From NCBI GenBank assembly GCA_963736695.1, contig CAVTPU010000001.1, positions 310,001 to 374,000 of the forward strand: 64,000 nt of DNA, read 5' to 3'. Below the pieces are notes generated by a model, which was not told where the DNA came from, did not search any database, and saw only the letters and a list, made by a program, of their open reading frames with translations. Both the position numbers and the translations under genes were made by a program. This document shows, piece by piece, positions 33,581 through 41,308 of this stretch (position 1 is its first letter; each line of letters opens with the position of its first letter). This DNA is from CAVTPU01 sp963736695. Its GTDB lineage: Bacteria; Actinomycetota; Actinomycetes; Mycobacteriales; Micromonosporaceae.

Positions 33581-34495
33581 CTATGGCCTATCCAACCCGG
33601 CGGCGAGATACCGCAGGGCGTCGGCGGGCACTCGCGGACCGGGATGCGCGCATGCGAGGGCTCCGGCGTGCGTGCCCCAGCGTGCCGCGTCCACAACGGA
33701 CACGCCGCGTAGCCTCGCGGCGACATACCCGGCGTGGAAGGCGTCCCCCGCACCGGTGGTGTCCCTAACGTCGGCCGGAACAGCGGGCAAGGTGAAGAAC
33801 GTTGCCTGCGAGTCGAGGCCGGAGCAACCGGCGTCGCCTTTCGTCGCGATGACCACGGTCGGACCGAGCTGTCGGACTAGGTCCAAGGTGACCCGCTCAT
33901 CATCAGTGCCGACGATGTGACGCAGGATCTCGAGAGGCGCGACGAGCTCGCTCACGTTGCGCAGAAGTCGGGTGCAGTCGGCGTGGACGACCTCCAAATC
34001 CGCGAAGACTCGCACGCCGAGGCTTGCGGCGATGGCGGCTGCAGCGATAGATAGCTCATATTCGTGGCCGTCGGTATATAGCGCCGAGGTGTCGCGCAGC
34101 ATGTCGGCGGTGACGAGGTCCGTCGGCGGGGTGAGTCTCGGGTCCTTGCACATGACGATCGATCGAGTCTCGAATGTCGTGTCGACCACCACGACCGCGA
34201 CATGGTTGGGGCAGTCGGGGACGGTGATGGAGCCGGAGGTGTCCACTCCCACGTCGGTGAGCGACGATCGGGCGTCAGCGCCCCACGTGTCGTCACCGAA
34301 GGAGCCGACATAGCGCACGGCAGACCCGAGGCCGGCGAGGTTAGCGGCGACGTTTGCTCCTTGCCCGCCCGCGTGTCGTCGGAGTTCGTCGGCATAGATC
34401 TTCTGGTCGGGGCGGATCGACTGCGTTCCGGTGAGAACGAGGTCCATCGTGTTGAAGCCGATGATCACCACATCAGTCGACTTTGGATTTTGCAT
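33581..34495 (-). CDS. PfkB-family (ribokinase-like) sugar kinase
   Basis: 304 aa. The N-terminal GFNTMDLVLTG and HAGGQGANVAANLAGLG give the substrate-binding GG motif, and the C-terminal TTGAGDAFHAGYVAARL is PfkB signature 2 with the catalytic Asp. It is a ribokinase-type small-molecule kinase, and the substrate is unknown. The start at 34495 lies 23 bases inside the end of the upstream TauE-like gene, so it is translated from the same mRNA by coupling. It is not a close copy of the PfkB kinase at 10.6-11.5 kb. Confidence 0.92.
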   Translation of the reverse strand: MQNPKSTDVVIIGFNTMDLVLTGTQSIRPDQKIYADELRRHAGGQGANVAANLAGLGSAVRYVGSFGDDTWGADARSSLTDVGVDTSGSITVPDCPNHVAVVVVDTTFETRSIVMCKDPRLTPPTDLVTADMLRDTSALYTDGHEYELSIAAAAIAASLGVRVFADLEVVHADCTRLLRNVSELVAPLEILRHIVGTDDERVTLDLVRQLGPTVVIATKGDAGCSGLDSQATFFTLPAVPADVRDTTGAGDAFHAGYVAARLRGVSVVDAARWGTHAGALACAHPGPRVPADALRYLAAGLDRP

Positions 34496-35609
34496 ATTCG
34501 CGGTCACCCTTCCATTCGAGCACGTCGACCCGGTCGCGGACATGTCGGGTGCCGAGGCTGACGCTGGTGGTTGCTCGGCCTTTCACTGGTGGCTGATAGC
34601 GACCGGCTCGCGTCAGTCCGAGGACGACGAGGGTGACAAACACCAAGAAAACAACTGCCCCGATCCGTACGCCCAACGTGGCAGGAACCAGAATGGCGGT
34701 GCTCACGACGTCAGCGCCGATGAGCGCCACGAGGATCAGGCGGATGCTGCGCCGGGACAGTCGCGAGCACAGCACCGCGCCCAGCGGTGCGCCGATGACA
34801 ACGATGGGCACCGCCGCCAACCAGTATCCGACGACCGGTTGGACGAAGTCCCGCAGCACGATCGCGTGACAGGCGAAGCCGGTGAGCGACGCGATGGTCA
34901 TCAGAATCACGGTGGTGGGGGTGATGACCTTCTCCGAGATGCGAAACAGCAGCACTCCGATGATGAAGATCAGAGTGTTCTCGCCGATGCCGACCAGGCC
35001 GCTCACCACACCTCCGAGCAGTCCGGCGAGTCCGATCGTCAACTTTTCCCGGCTGTGAACCATGGGAATGCTGGGGTTGCGGTCATCTATGCGACGGATG
35101 TGGATGACTGACAGCGCGATGCCCAGCGCGGCGAGCAATGCGGTGAAATAGATCCGCACCAACGGTGCCGGCACGGCCGGGGCGATGAACACCGAGCTGA
35201 TCACCATGCCCGCGATCCCGCCCGGCGCCGCGTAGCGGATGAGCGTTCGTTCCACTGGAATCCGGCGGAACACAATGGTCAGTGAGGCGGCGGTCATGCC
35301 GACGCTCTGAATGGCGAACGTGAACAGGCGGGCCTGCTGGGCCGGGATGTGCAGCACTTTCGTGAAGATCGGGAAGGCGACGGCTCCGCCTCCTTCGCTC
35401 GTCCCGCCGCCGACCAATGATCCGAAAACCATGGTGAGCGACACCGGCCAGTGTTCGATGACGCTCTCCGCTGCTCCCGAGCGACCCACCACCGCCCACA
35501 GCGTCCAGACGACGCCGGCCAGTGCCACGCTGAACACCAGGGGCCGCCGTCGTAGCACCGCCAGCGCTCTGCTATCTATCGATTGATTCAAATCGCTCAT
35601 CAGGCTCAT
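34473..35609 (-). CDS. TauE/SafE (TSUP) family membrane transporter
   Basis: 378 aa with about eight hydrophobic helices. The family hallmarks are the two halves beginning VFGSLVGGGTSEGGGAVAFPIF and GLLGGVVSGLVGIGENTLIF, glycine-rich turns typical of TSUP exporters of sulfite, sulfonates or organosulfur acids. The C-terminal 45 residues are polar and basic. The start at 35609 is chosen, with 35600 as an alternative next to a -10-like TACCAT. It forms an operon with the PfkB kinase. A link to the sulfur-incorporating PKS 10 kb away is not shown. Confidence 0.87.
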   Translation of the reverse strand: MSLMSDLNQSIDSRALAVLRRRPLVFSVALAGVVWTLWAVVGRSGAAESVIEHWPVSLTMVFGSLVGGGTSEGGGAVAFPIFTKVLHIPAQQARLFTFAIQSVGMTAASLTIVFRRIPVERTLIRYAAPGGIAGMVISSVFIAPAVPAPLVRIYFTALLAALGIALSVIHIRRIDDRNPSIPMVHSREKLTIGLAGLLGGVVSGLVGIGENTLIFIIGVLLFRISEKVITPTTVILMTIASLTGFACHAIVLRDFVQPVVGYWLAAVPIVVIGAPLGAVLCSRLSRRSIRLILVALIGADVVSTAILVPATLGVRIGAVVFLVFVTLVVLGLTRAGRYQPPVKGRATTSVSLGTRHVRDRVDVLEWKGDREYAKSKVD

Positions 35610-35787
35610 GGTACGTCGCCGGGCCGCACAACCAAGACTCACAACCTCGGTTCTTGGTCCCGCCCCCGCATCCGATCGACAAAGTGGCGGGTACGGTTGC
35701 CCACGCGCTGTGACAGATCGGGCATACGAGTTCTGAAGCACCAATCTGTGTGAATCAGGGAAGTCGACAGGCTTCGTCTGGTTCGCC

Positions 35788-36435
35788 ATGATGTGTCGCG
35801 TGCTGCTCGTGGCTATCGTGACTGCTCCGATTCTGTTGTTGTGGCTACCCATGTCCCGCTCCTCGCGGATGCGGCAGTCGGTCGGCTTGGCGCTGATTGG
35901 CGAGATCGTCCTCGCCGCAGCACTGGCGCACTTCCTGCCGCGGGGCCTGTTTGAGATCTCCCTGTCCTGCGTGGTGCTGAGTTTGTTGATAGTGGTCGTC
36001 GCCCGGTTGAAGGAAAGACGTCAGCGTGACCCGGAGCCACGAGGCCGGGGAACCGTGGCGACCCGACTCCTCGCCGTCTGGATAGTGACGGTGTTGTGCG
36101 TCGGCGCCGTCATCGGCAAGCCGGAACCGTTCTATCCGGCCGGGGAGACCATCCTGCCGCTGCCAGCCGGCTTGCGCGCCGCCGACCAGCTCATCGGATG
36201 CGGATCCGGCTCCTGCACGCGAAAGATCACAGTGACGGGCCGGCCCGGGCAATCCGGAGAAGACCTCCAGGCCGAGCTCACCCGCCACAGCGACTCTCGA
36301 GGATGGACTGGCGGGTGCCGCCCGGTCGGCTGGCTGCTGAACCGGTCCAGCGAATGCATCGACGTGGTCCGCAACGGCGACCAGGTCACGATATTCCTGT
36401 CCGGCAACCGAGGCGGCCTCGGCATCCAGCGATAG
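35788..36435 (+). CDS. Membrane protein with four-cysteine extracytoplasmic domain (paralogue B)
   Basis: 215 aa. Three hydrophobic helices (VLLVAIVTAPILLLWLPM, GLALIGEIVLAAALAHFL, LFEISLSCVVLSLLIVVV), a basic loop and a fourth helix lead into an outer domain with CGSGSC, GCRPVGWLLNRSSEC. These align with CGSDLC and GCQRPGWFL of the protein at 32765-33541. The shared spacing indicates the same fold and the same disulfides. It starts at ATG 35788 without a clear ribosome site, divergent from the TauE-like gene. The function is unknown. Confidence 0.72.
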   Translation: MMCRVLLVAIVTAPILLLWLPMSRSSRMRQSVGLALIGEIVLAAALAHFLPRGLFEISLSCVVLSLLIVVVARLKERRQRDPEPRGRGTVATRLLAVWIVTVLCVGAVIGKPEPFYPAGETILPLPAGLRAADQLIGCGSGSCTRKITVTGRPGQSGEDLQAELTRHSDSRGWTGGCRPVGWLLNRSSECIDVVRNGDQVTIFLSGNRGGLGIQR

Positions 36436-36468
36436 CGGATGATCCGTACGGGCTCAAGTTTTGAGACC

Positions 36469-36506
36469 TTGCGCCGACGGTAGTCAGTGCTACTATCTAG
36501 TGGTAG
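36469..36506 (+). promoter_or_regulatory. PadR operon promoter with dyad
   Basis: A -35-like TTGCGC (36469-36474) and a -10 TACTAT (36491-36496) are 16 bases apart. CTAC (36490-36493) and GTAG (36503-36506) flank the start region as an inverted repeat, a likely site for autoregulation by the PadR protein encoded just downstream. Confidence 0.5.
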
Positions 36507-36537
36507 TCATTAACGCTAGGTAGCACGAAGGTGGTCC

Positions 36538-36867
36538 GTGGGCAAGCAGATGACCGAGATGCTCAAAGGCACGCTCGAGGGAATCGTCCTCGCGATCTTG
36601 TCCGGCCGATCCGCATACGGCTACGAGATCACGGCGTTGCTGCGAGACCAGGGCTTCTCCGACATCGCCGAAGGCACCGTCTACGCGCTGCTCATCAGGA
36701 TCGAGCAACGCGGCTTCGTCGACGTGGAGAAGGTCCCCTCGGAGAAGGGGCCACCTCGCAAGGTGTATTCCCTCAACTCCGCAGGGCAGGAATATCTCGA
36801 CGAGTTCTGGAGGACCTGGGGCTTCCTCGCTGAACGACTCGAACAGCTCCGTAAGGGAGGTCGGTGA
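36538..36867 (+). CDS. PadR-family transcriptional regulator
   Basis: 109 aa. The winged helix is typical PadR: LKGTLEGIVLAILSGRSAYGYEI, IAEGTVYALLIRIEQRGFV, and wing GPPRKVYSLNSAGQEYL. It is the short PadR-s2 form. It starts at GTG 36538. As first gene of a four-gene operon with DUF1048 and an ABC exporter, it probably represses the exporter until a drug-like ligand binds. Its stop overlaps the next start (GTGA). Confidence 0.94.
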   Translation: MGKQMTEMLKGTLEGIVLAILSGRSAYGYEITALLRDQGFSDIAEGTVYALLIRIEQRGFVDVEKVPSEKGPPRKVYSLNSAGQEYLDEFWRTWGFLAERLEQLRKGGR

Positions 36868-37244
36868 CCGTGAGCATCTCGCAGTTCGTCTCAAAGGTAG
36901 TCGGCGGCAAGAGGAAATGGCGGCAATACAAGGCGCGCGCGCGGCAACTCCCCGGGAACTATCGAACGGCGGTGGAGGCGCTGGAGCGCTACCTGATGTA
37001 TTTCGGGACGGGAGGCGACGGCACAGCGATCTTCGAGGACCTGATCGACCTGTTCGAACAGAGCGCGGCGAACGGAACTCCGATCCGCGACATCGTCGGA
37101 GAAGACCCCGTGGAGTTCATCGAAATGTTCGTCCGGAACTACCCGAAGGGCCAGTGGATCATTCGGGAGCGGGAACGGTTGACCAAAGCCATCGACCGCG
37201 CAGCCGGGGAAGACGGCGAAGGAGAAAGGACCACAGTCCGATGA
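36864..37244 (+). CDS. DUF1048 family protein
   Basis: 126 aa, helical. It contains GGKRKWRQYKARARQLPGNYRTAVEALERYLMYF and IVGEDPVEFIEMFVRNYP, the recognised DUF1048 pattern, a family that almost always follows PadR-type regulators in Gram-positive bacteria. The function is unknown. It overlaps PadR by 4 bases and the ATPase gene by 4 bases, so the operon is tightly coupled. Confidence 0.9.
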   Translation: MTVSISQFVSKVVGGKRKWRQYKARARQLPGNYRTAVEALERYLMYFGTGGDGTAIFEDLIDLFEQSAANGTPIRDIVGEDPVEFIEMFVRNYPKGQWIIRERERLTKAIDRAAGEDGEGERTTVR

Positions 37245-38053
37245 CGACACAACACGCAATCAACGTGCGGGGCCTGGAAAAGTCGTACAAGCAATTGCAT
37301 GTGCTGCGCGGCGTGAACTTCGACGTGGCACGGGGCAGCATCTTCGCGCTGCTCGGCTCCAACGGGGCGGGAAAGACCACGGTCGTGAAAATCCTGGCCA
37401 CCCTTCTCAAGGCCGACGCCGGCACGGCCGTCGTCAATGGTTTCGATGTCGCCACGCAATCGGCGAACGTGCGGGAGTCCATCAGCCTCACCGGACAGTT
37501 CGCGGCCGTCGACGAGATCCTCACCGGACGGGAGAACCTCATCTTGGTCGCCCGGTTGCGGCACCTGAAAAACCCGGGCGCCATCGCGGATGACCTGCTC
37601 GAGCGTTTCTCGCTCGACGATGCGGCCGGGCGTTACGTCTCGACATACTCGGGGGGAATGCGCCGCAGGTTGGACATCGCGATGAGTCTCATCGGGAGTC
37701 CACAGGTCATCTTCCTCGACGAACCGACGACCGGACTCGACCCCCAGGCGCGCATCGAGGTGTGGCAGAGCGTCAAACAGCTCGCCGAGCGCGGCACGAC
37801 TGTGCTGCTCACAACGCAACATCTGGACGAGGCCGAACAACTCGCCGACCGGATCGCCGTTCTCCATCAGGGTCGAATCATCGTGAACGGCACTCTCACC
37901 GAACTCAAGCGGCTGCTCCCGCCCGCCAAGGTCGAATATGTCGAGAAGCAACCGACTCTCGAGGACGTCTTTCTCGCCATCGTCGGCGACAACAGCAAGG
38001 ACACCGCATTGACCCTGACGGCGACGTCGACACAGACCAGTGAGGAACAGTGA
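37241..38053 (+). CDS. ABC exporter ATP-binding protein (DrrA-like)
   Basis: 270 aa. Walker A is GSNGAGKTT, the signature is YSGGMRRRLD, Walker B is VIFLDEPTTGLD, and the switch His is in TTQHLDEAEQLADRI. The C-terminal extension after the ATPase core is short, as in daunorubicin-resistance type importer-like exporters. With the next gene it forms an ABC-2 drug or lipid exporter. It overlaps DUF1048 by 4 bases. Confidence 0.96.
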   Translation: MTTQHAINVRGLEKSYKQLHVLRGVNFDVARGSIFALLGSNGAGKTTVVKILATLLKADAGTAVVNGFDVATQSANVRESISLTGQFAAVDEILTGRENLILVARLRHLKNPGAIADDLLERFSLDDAAGRYVSTYSGGMRRRLDIAMSLIGSPQVIFLDEPTTGLDPQARIEVWQSVKQLAERGTTVLLTTQHLDEAEQLADRIAVLHQGRIIVNGTLTELKRLLPPAKVEYVEKQPTLEDVFLAIVGDNSKDTALTLTATSTQTSEEQ

Positions 38054-38814
38054 TGACCACACACTTCATCGGTGACACCACCACGCTGCTGGGCCGTTCC
38101 CTGCGCCACATCACGCGCAGCGTGGACACCATCATCACGACCACGATCATGCCGATCGCCTTCATGCTGCTGTTCGTCTACGTGTTCGGCGGCGCGATCA
38201 ACTCCGGGTCGGATTCATACGTGAACTACCTCCTGCCTGGAATTCTGCTCATCACGATCGCATCAGGAATCTCCTACACCGCGTTCCGCCTTTTCCTCGA
38301 CATGAAAAGTGGCATCTTCGAGCGATTCCAGTCCATGCCGATCGCGCGTTCCTCCGTTCTTTGGGCGCACGTGCTCACCTCGCTGATCGCCAACCTGATC
38401 TCACTTGTGATCGTCGTGATCGTCGCGCTTCTCATGGGCTTCCGCTCAGGGGCCGGCGTGCTGGCGTGGCTCGCGGTCGCCGGCATCCTCATGCTGTTCA
38501 CTCTGTCGTTGACCTGGATCGCCGTGATTCCTGGTCTCACCGCGACGTCCGCGGACGGCGCGAGCGCATTCGCCTACCCACTCATCTTTCTGCCGTTCAT
38601 CAGCTCAGCGTTCGTGCCCACCGACACCATGCCCGGCCCGGTGCGCGCCTTCGCCGACAATCAACCGGCGACGTTGATCGTCGACGCGATTCGCAATCTG
38701 CTCACACAGCGGCCCGTCGGAGCCGACATCTGGATCGCCCTCGCCTGGTGTGTCGGAATCCTCGTCATCGCGTACCTCGTCGGTATGGTTACCTTCCACC
38801 GCAAGGTCTCCTAG
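38053..38814 (+). CDS. ABC-2 type exporter permease
   Basis: 253 aa with six hydrophobic helices (for example MPIAFMLLFVYVFGGAI and LISLVIVVIVALLMGF). It carries the conserved FERFQSMPIARSSVLWAHV loop and the FISSAFVPTDTMP motif of DrrB-like permeases. The start at 38053 follows GAGGA at 5 bases and overlaps the ATPase stop (TGATG). Its stop overlaps the convergent AlkZ-like gene stop by 4 bases. Confidence 0.94.
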   Translation: MTTHFIGDTTTLLGRSLRHITRSVDTIITTTIMPIAFMLLFVYVFGGAINSGSDSYVNYLLPGILLITIASGISYTAFRLFLDMKSGIFERFQSMPIARSSVLWAHVLTSLIANLISLVIVVIVALLMGFRSGAGVLAWLAVAGILMLFTLSLTWIAVIPGLTATSADGASAFAYPLIFLPFISSAFVPTDTMPGPVRAFADNQPATLIVDAIRNLLTQRPVGADIWIALAWCVGILVIAYLVGMVTFHRKVS

Positions 38815-40007
38815 CCTCGCCGACCCTGGCACAGTTCCGCCTCAAGTGGGGTGTGAAAGCGGGGACTGACCCGGGTCGCGCCGAGCCATTGCTGCAACCG
38901 CTCCTCCTCCGTCGCGATGGCCGCCGCCGTGCTCGGATCAACGTCGGCGAGCATCCGGTGACAGACGTGGCCATCGGCGCGTTGCGCCCATCCGCCGACC
39001 ACGCGACCGTCGGCCCAAATCGTGGGTCCGACGTTGCCGCTCCGGTCGGTGAGCACGGAAGCATACTGGTCCGGCAGATACCAGTCCCTTTCCCGCCAGC
39101 CCATGACCGTGGAGTCGAGCGCCGGCAGCAGCGCCACCCACGGTTCGGCTGGTTCGACACTGGACAGATCATCGGCGGCCAGGTATCCAGCCTGGCCGCC
39201 GGACAAATCGACCGGCACCGCCTCGGCGTCGCGCACAGCGTGTCGCGTGTCTGTCAGCGTCCACCCGGTCCACCATCGGATGTCCGCTTCGGTCACCGGC
39301 CCGTATCGGCGCAGGTAGTGTCCGAGCAGATCGGCCCGGGCCTGACGAGGCTCGATCGGCGGCACCTGCGCCGGCACGGTCCAGGTGTATTGCCCGCTGG
39401 TCCAGCCGCCGATGGGCCGGCCTCGGGCGATCCGGCCAACCATGGCCAAGTAATACAGAATGCGCATGCTCACCGGTTGCTCCGGCGCGCTCGAGTTGGC
39501 TGACGAGCTCGGCCGAATCTTCGTCCGCAATACCGGCACATCGTCGCCGAGCTCGCGGCCGGTGGCGCTGCCGCGAGCGGTGACCGCCGCCACCACGTCA
39601 TCTTCGATCCGCGACAGTCGGTCGGTGTCCCAACCGAGCTGCGACTGCACCATCCGCAGCACGGTGGCCCGGTCTCGCACCGCGAGTGGACGGGCTGTGG
39701 AGTCGAGGACCGTGCCGGCGAGCGGGGTGTCGAAGACGAACACGGTGCGACGCATGCCGGTCATCCGAGTGGTGGTTCCGCTGTGCAGCGCCCCGGCCAC
39801 GTCGGCCGGACCGCGGTCGTCGGTGCGGGCCGCGATCGAGAGATAGACCGTGGGCGGGTCGGTGGCGTGCACCGCAACCAGTGCTCTAGCGACGGCGGCC
39901 GCGTCCCGCGCGCCGCTACCCGACCCGAGCGCGTGTCGCACCGCCAGTCGTGCGCGCCGCTGGGCGTTCGACACCGCAGGACGCGATTTACCAGCTCCAG
40001 CTGCCAT
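38811..40007 (-). CDS. Winged-helix DNA-binding (AlkZ/YcaQ-like, HTH_42) protein
   Basis: 398 aa. It reads as the three-winged-helix family that includes AlkZ-type DNA glycosylases: RRARLAVRHALG, LVAVHATDPPTVYLSIAAR, MTGMRRTVFV, RYGPVTEADIRWWTGW, LLPALDSTVMGWRERDWYL, and a closing VVGGWAQRADGHV. The catalytic glutamine motif of AlkZ is not evident; HATD stands at the equivalent place, so glycosylase activity is uncertain. The start at 40007 has AAGGA 7 bases upstream. Confidence 0.85.
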   Translation of the reverse strand: MAAGAGKSRPAVSNAQRRARLAVRHALGSGSGARDAAAVARALVAVHATDPPTVYLSIAARTDDRGPADVAGALHSGTTTRMTGMRRTVFVFDTPLAGTVLDSTARPLAVRDRATVLRMVQSQLGWDTDRLSRIEDDVVAAVTARGSATGRELGDDVPVLRTKIRPSSSANSSAPEQPVSMRILYYLAMVGRIARGRPIGGWTSGQYTWTVPAQVPPIEPRQARADLLGHYLRRYGPVTEADIRWWTGWTLTDTRHAVRDAEAVPVDLSGGQAGYLAADDLSSVEPAEPWVALLPALDSTVMGWRERDWYLPDQYASVLTDRSGNVGPTIWADGRVVGGWAQRADGHVCHRMLADVDPSTAAAIATEEERLQQWLGATRVSPRFHTPLEAELCQGRRG

Positions 40008-40544
40008 CGACCATCCTTCTGTCGGAAACTCGCCACCACAGTCGCATCCGGCGGCATTGGATCGGTGCCGCCGGTCGTTGAGAACAAAATACGCCAATGC
40101 GAGTGTAGCGGCCGACATTACAAGGCATGCCTAACCACATAGACGCCATGAGTACGCCATGACAAAACACTCCTTTATCGACCATCCTCGCCCCCTAGTG
40201 CGACAGTCAGCTCGACGACTGCGGCGCCACGGTCGATCGCCACGACAGGGTAATCGACTCTCATGAAATCGTTAATTGTCGACATTCACATTGAAACGTC
40301 CACTGTGGGCTCGGTGTGGGCGCGACGAAGCGCGAAACAAGGATCTTGCATGAATGCCTTGCCGTTCCCCGCATCCGCCGTCAGAGTGGAGGCGCATGCC
40401 CGCCCTGACCCCTCAGACCGAAACCACCGGTGGATTTGCGAGCGTCCGCCGGCAGACCCGGGGATGCGCAATGTTGAGCAGACGCATGGGAGGCGATCGC
40501 ATCACTTTATGTGTCGCCTCGTGTGAACTTCGGAAGGACAATGG
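40008..40544. other. 537-bp divergent intergenic region before the PKS regulator
   Basis: No gene is supported. The tract is poorer in GC than its flanks and holds short palindromes: AGGCATGCCT (40123-40132) on the AlkZ-like side and TGTCGACA (40277-40284) on the regulator side. It should carry the promoters of both flanking genes. It is a natural place for the cluster regulator to bind. Confidence 0.5.
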
Positions 40545-41291
40545 ATGTGGACAAAAGAGCAAGTGGCGTCCCTCCGCACAACTCCCGGAAGGACCGACAA
40601 CAGTGAACAGGCTATTTACTCCCGCACCACCTACTCCCGCACAACACTCGGAAAGATCATCATTGCTAAGCTCAACGAAGGGACGTTTCATGCACCGGTA
40701 CGCAAGCTCCCGCCCGAAGTGCATCTGTACAGTTGGGGCGACTCCGGCGACTGGCTCTACCTGATCAACAGCGGCTGGATCAAGTGCATGACGTGGAGCT
40801 GGAACGGCAAGCCGTGCCTGCTGGAGATCAACGGCCCGACCGCGATTGTGGGGGTCTCCGGTTTCCTGACCAGCCGGCGCGCGGAGACCGCGATGACCAA
40901 GACGTCGACCGAGCTGACTGTGATCGCGCGCGACCAGTTGCACCAGATCACCGACGATCCGCAACTGCGCGAAGCCTGGCACAACCATCTGACCGCACAC
41001 ATCATCGAGCAGCAAGAGGCGCTGACGAACTTCGTCACACTGGATAGTGAACACCGGCTCGCCATGACCCTGTTGCGGTTGGCACGCAAACTCGGCACCC
41101 GCGCCGGCGCCGAACTGATCATCAGATGTCGGGTCACTCATGAAGAGCTCGCGCAGATGGTCGGCACCACCCGCTCCCGCATCGGCTATTTCCTCAAGCG
41201 ATTCGAACACGCCCAGATGACCAGCAAGTCCGGCAACCAACTGGTGGTCAATGAGGACGAAGTCGTCGACTACCTGTTGGCGCGCAACTAG
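40545..41291 (+). CDS. Crp/Fnr-family regulator of the PKS cluster
   Basis: 248 aa. A cyclic-nucleotide-binding-like beta roll spans about residues 45-150 (LPPEVHLYSWGDSGDWLYLINSG), then the dimer helix and a C-terminal Crp-type HTH, VTHEELAQMVGTTRSRIGYFL. The cAMP-contact residues of E. coli Crp are not obvious, so the ligand is unknown. GGAAGGA lies 6-7 bases before the ATG. An in-frame 15-bp duplication gives YSRTTYSRTT near residue 25. The AT-ER gene follows after 17 bases. Leinamycin-type clusters carry a Crp/Fnr pathway activator (LnmO); by position this is the same role. Confidence 0.9.
   Translation: MWTKEQVASLRTTPGRTDNSEQAIYSRTTYSRTTLGKIIIAKLNEGTFHAPVRKLPPEVHLYSWGDSGDWLYLINSGWIKCMTWSWNGKPCLLEINGPTAIVGVSGFLTSRRAETAMTKTSTELTVIARDQLHQITDDPQLREAWHNHLTAHIIEQQEALTNFVTLDSEHRLAMTLLRLARKLGTRAGAELIIRCRVTHEELAQMVGTTRSRIGYFLKRFEHAQMTSKSGNQLVVNEDEVVDYLLARN
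40617..40646 (+). repeat. 15-bp tandem duplication in the Crp-type gene
   Basis: TACTCCCGCACCACC (40617-40631) is followed by TACTCCCGCACAACA (40632-40646), encoding YSRTT twice, in the poorly conserved N-terminal extension of the regulator. Confidence 0.9.
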
Positions 41292-41308
41292 ACAATAGGC
41301 GGGCCTTG

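Noticed and set aside
40093..40140. Iron-box (DtxR/IdeR) operator near the AlkZ-like gene
   Set aside because: Only the core AGGCATGCCT is palindromic; the 19-bp TTAGG...CCTAA consensus is not met.
40263..40526. 87-codon ORF in the regulator upstream region
   Set aside because: No ribosome site, low-complexity translation and no family; better read as promoter DNA.
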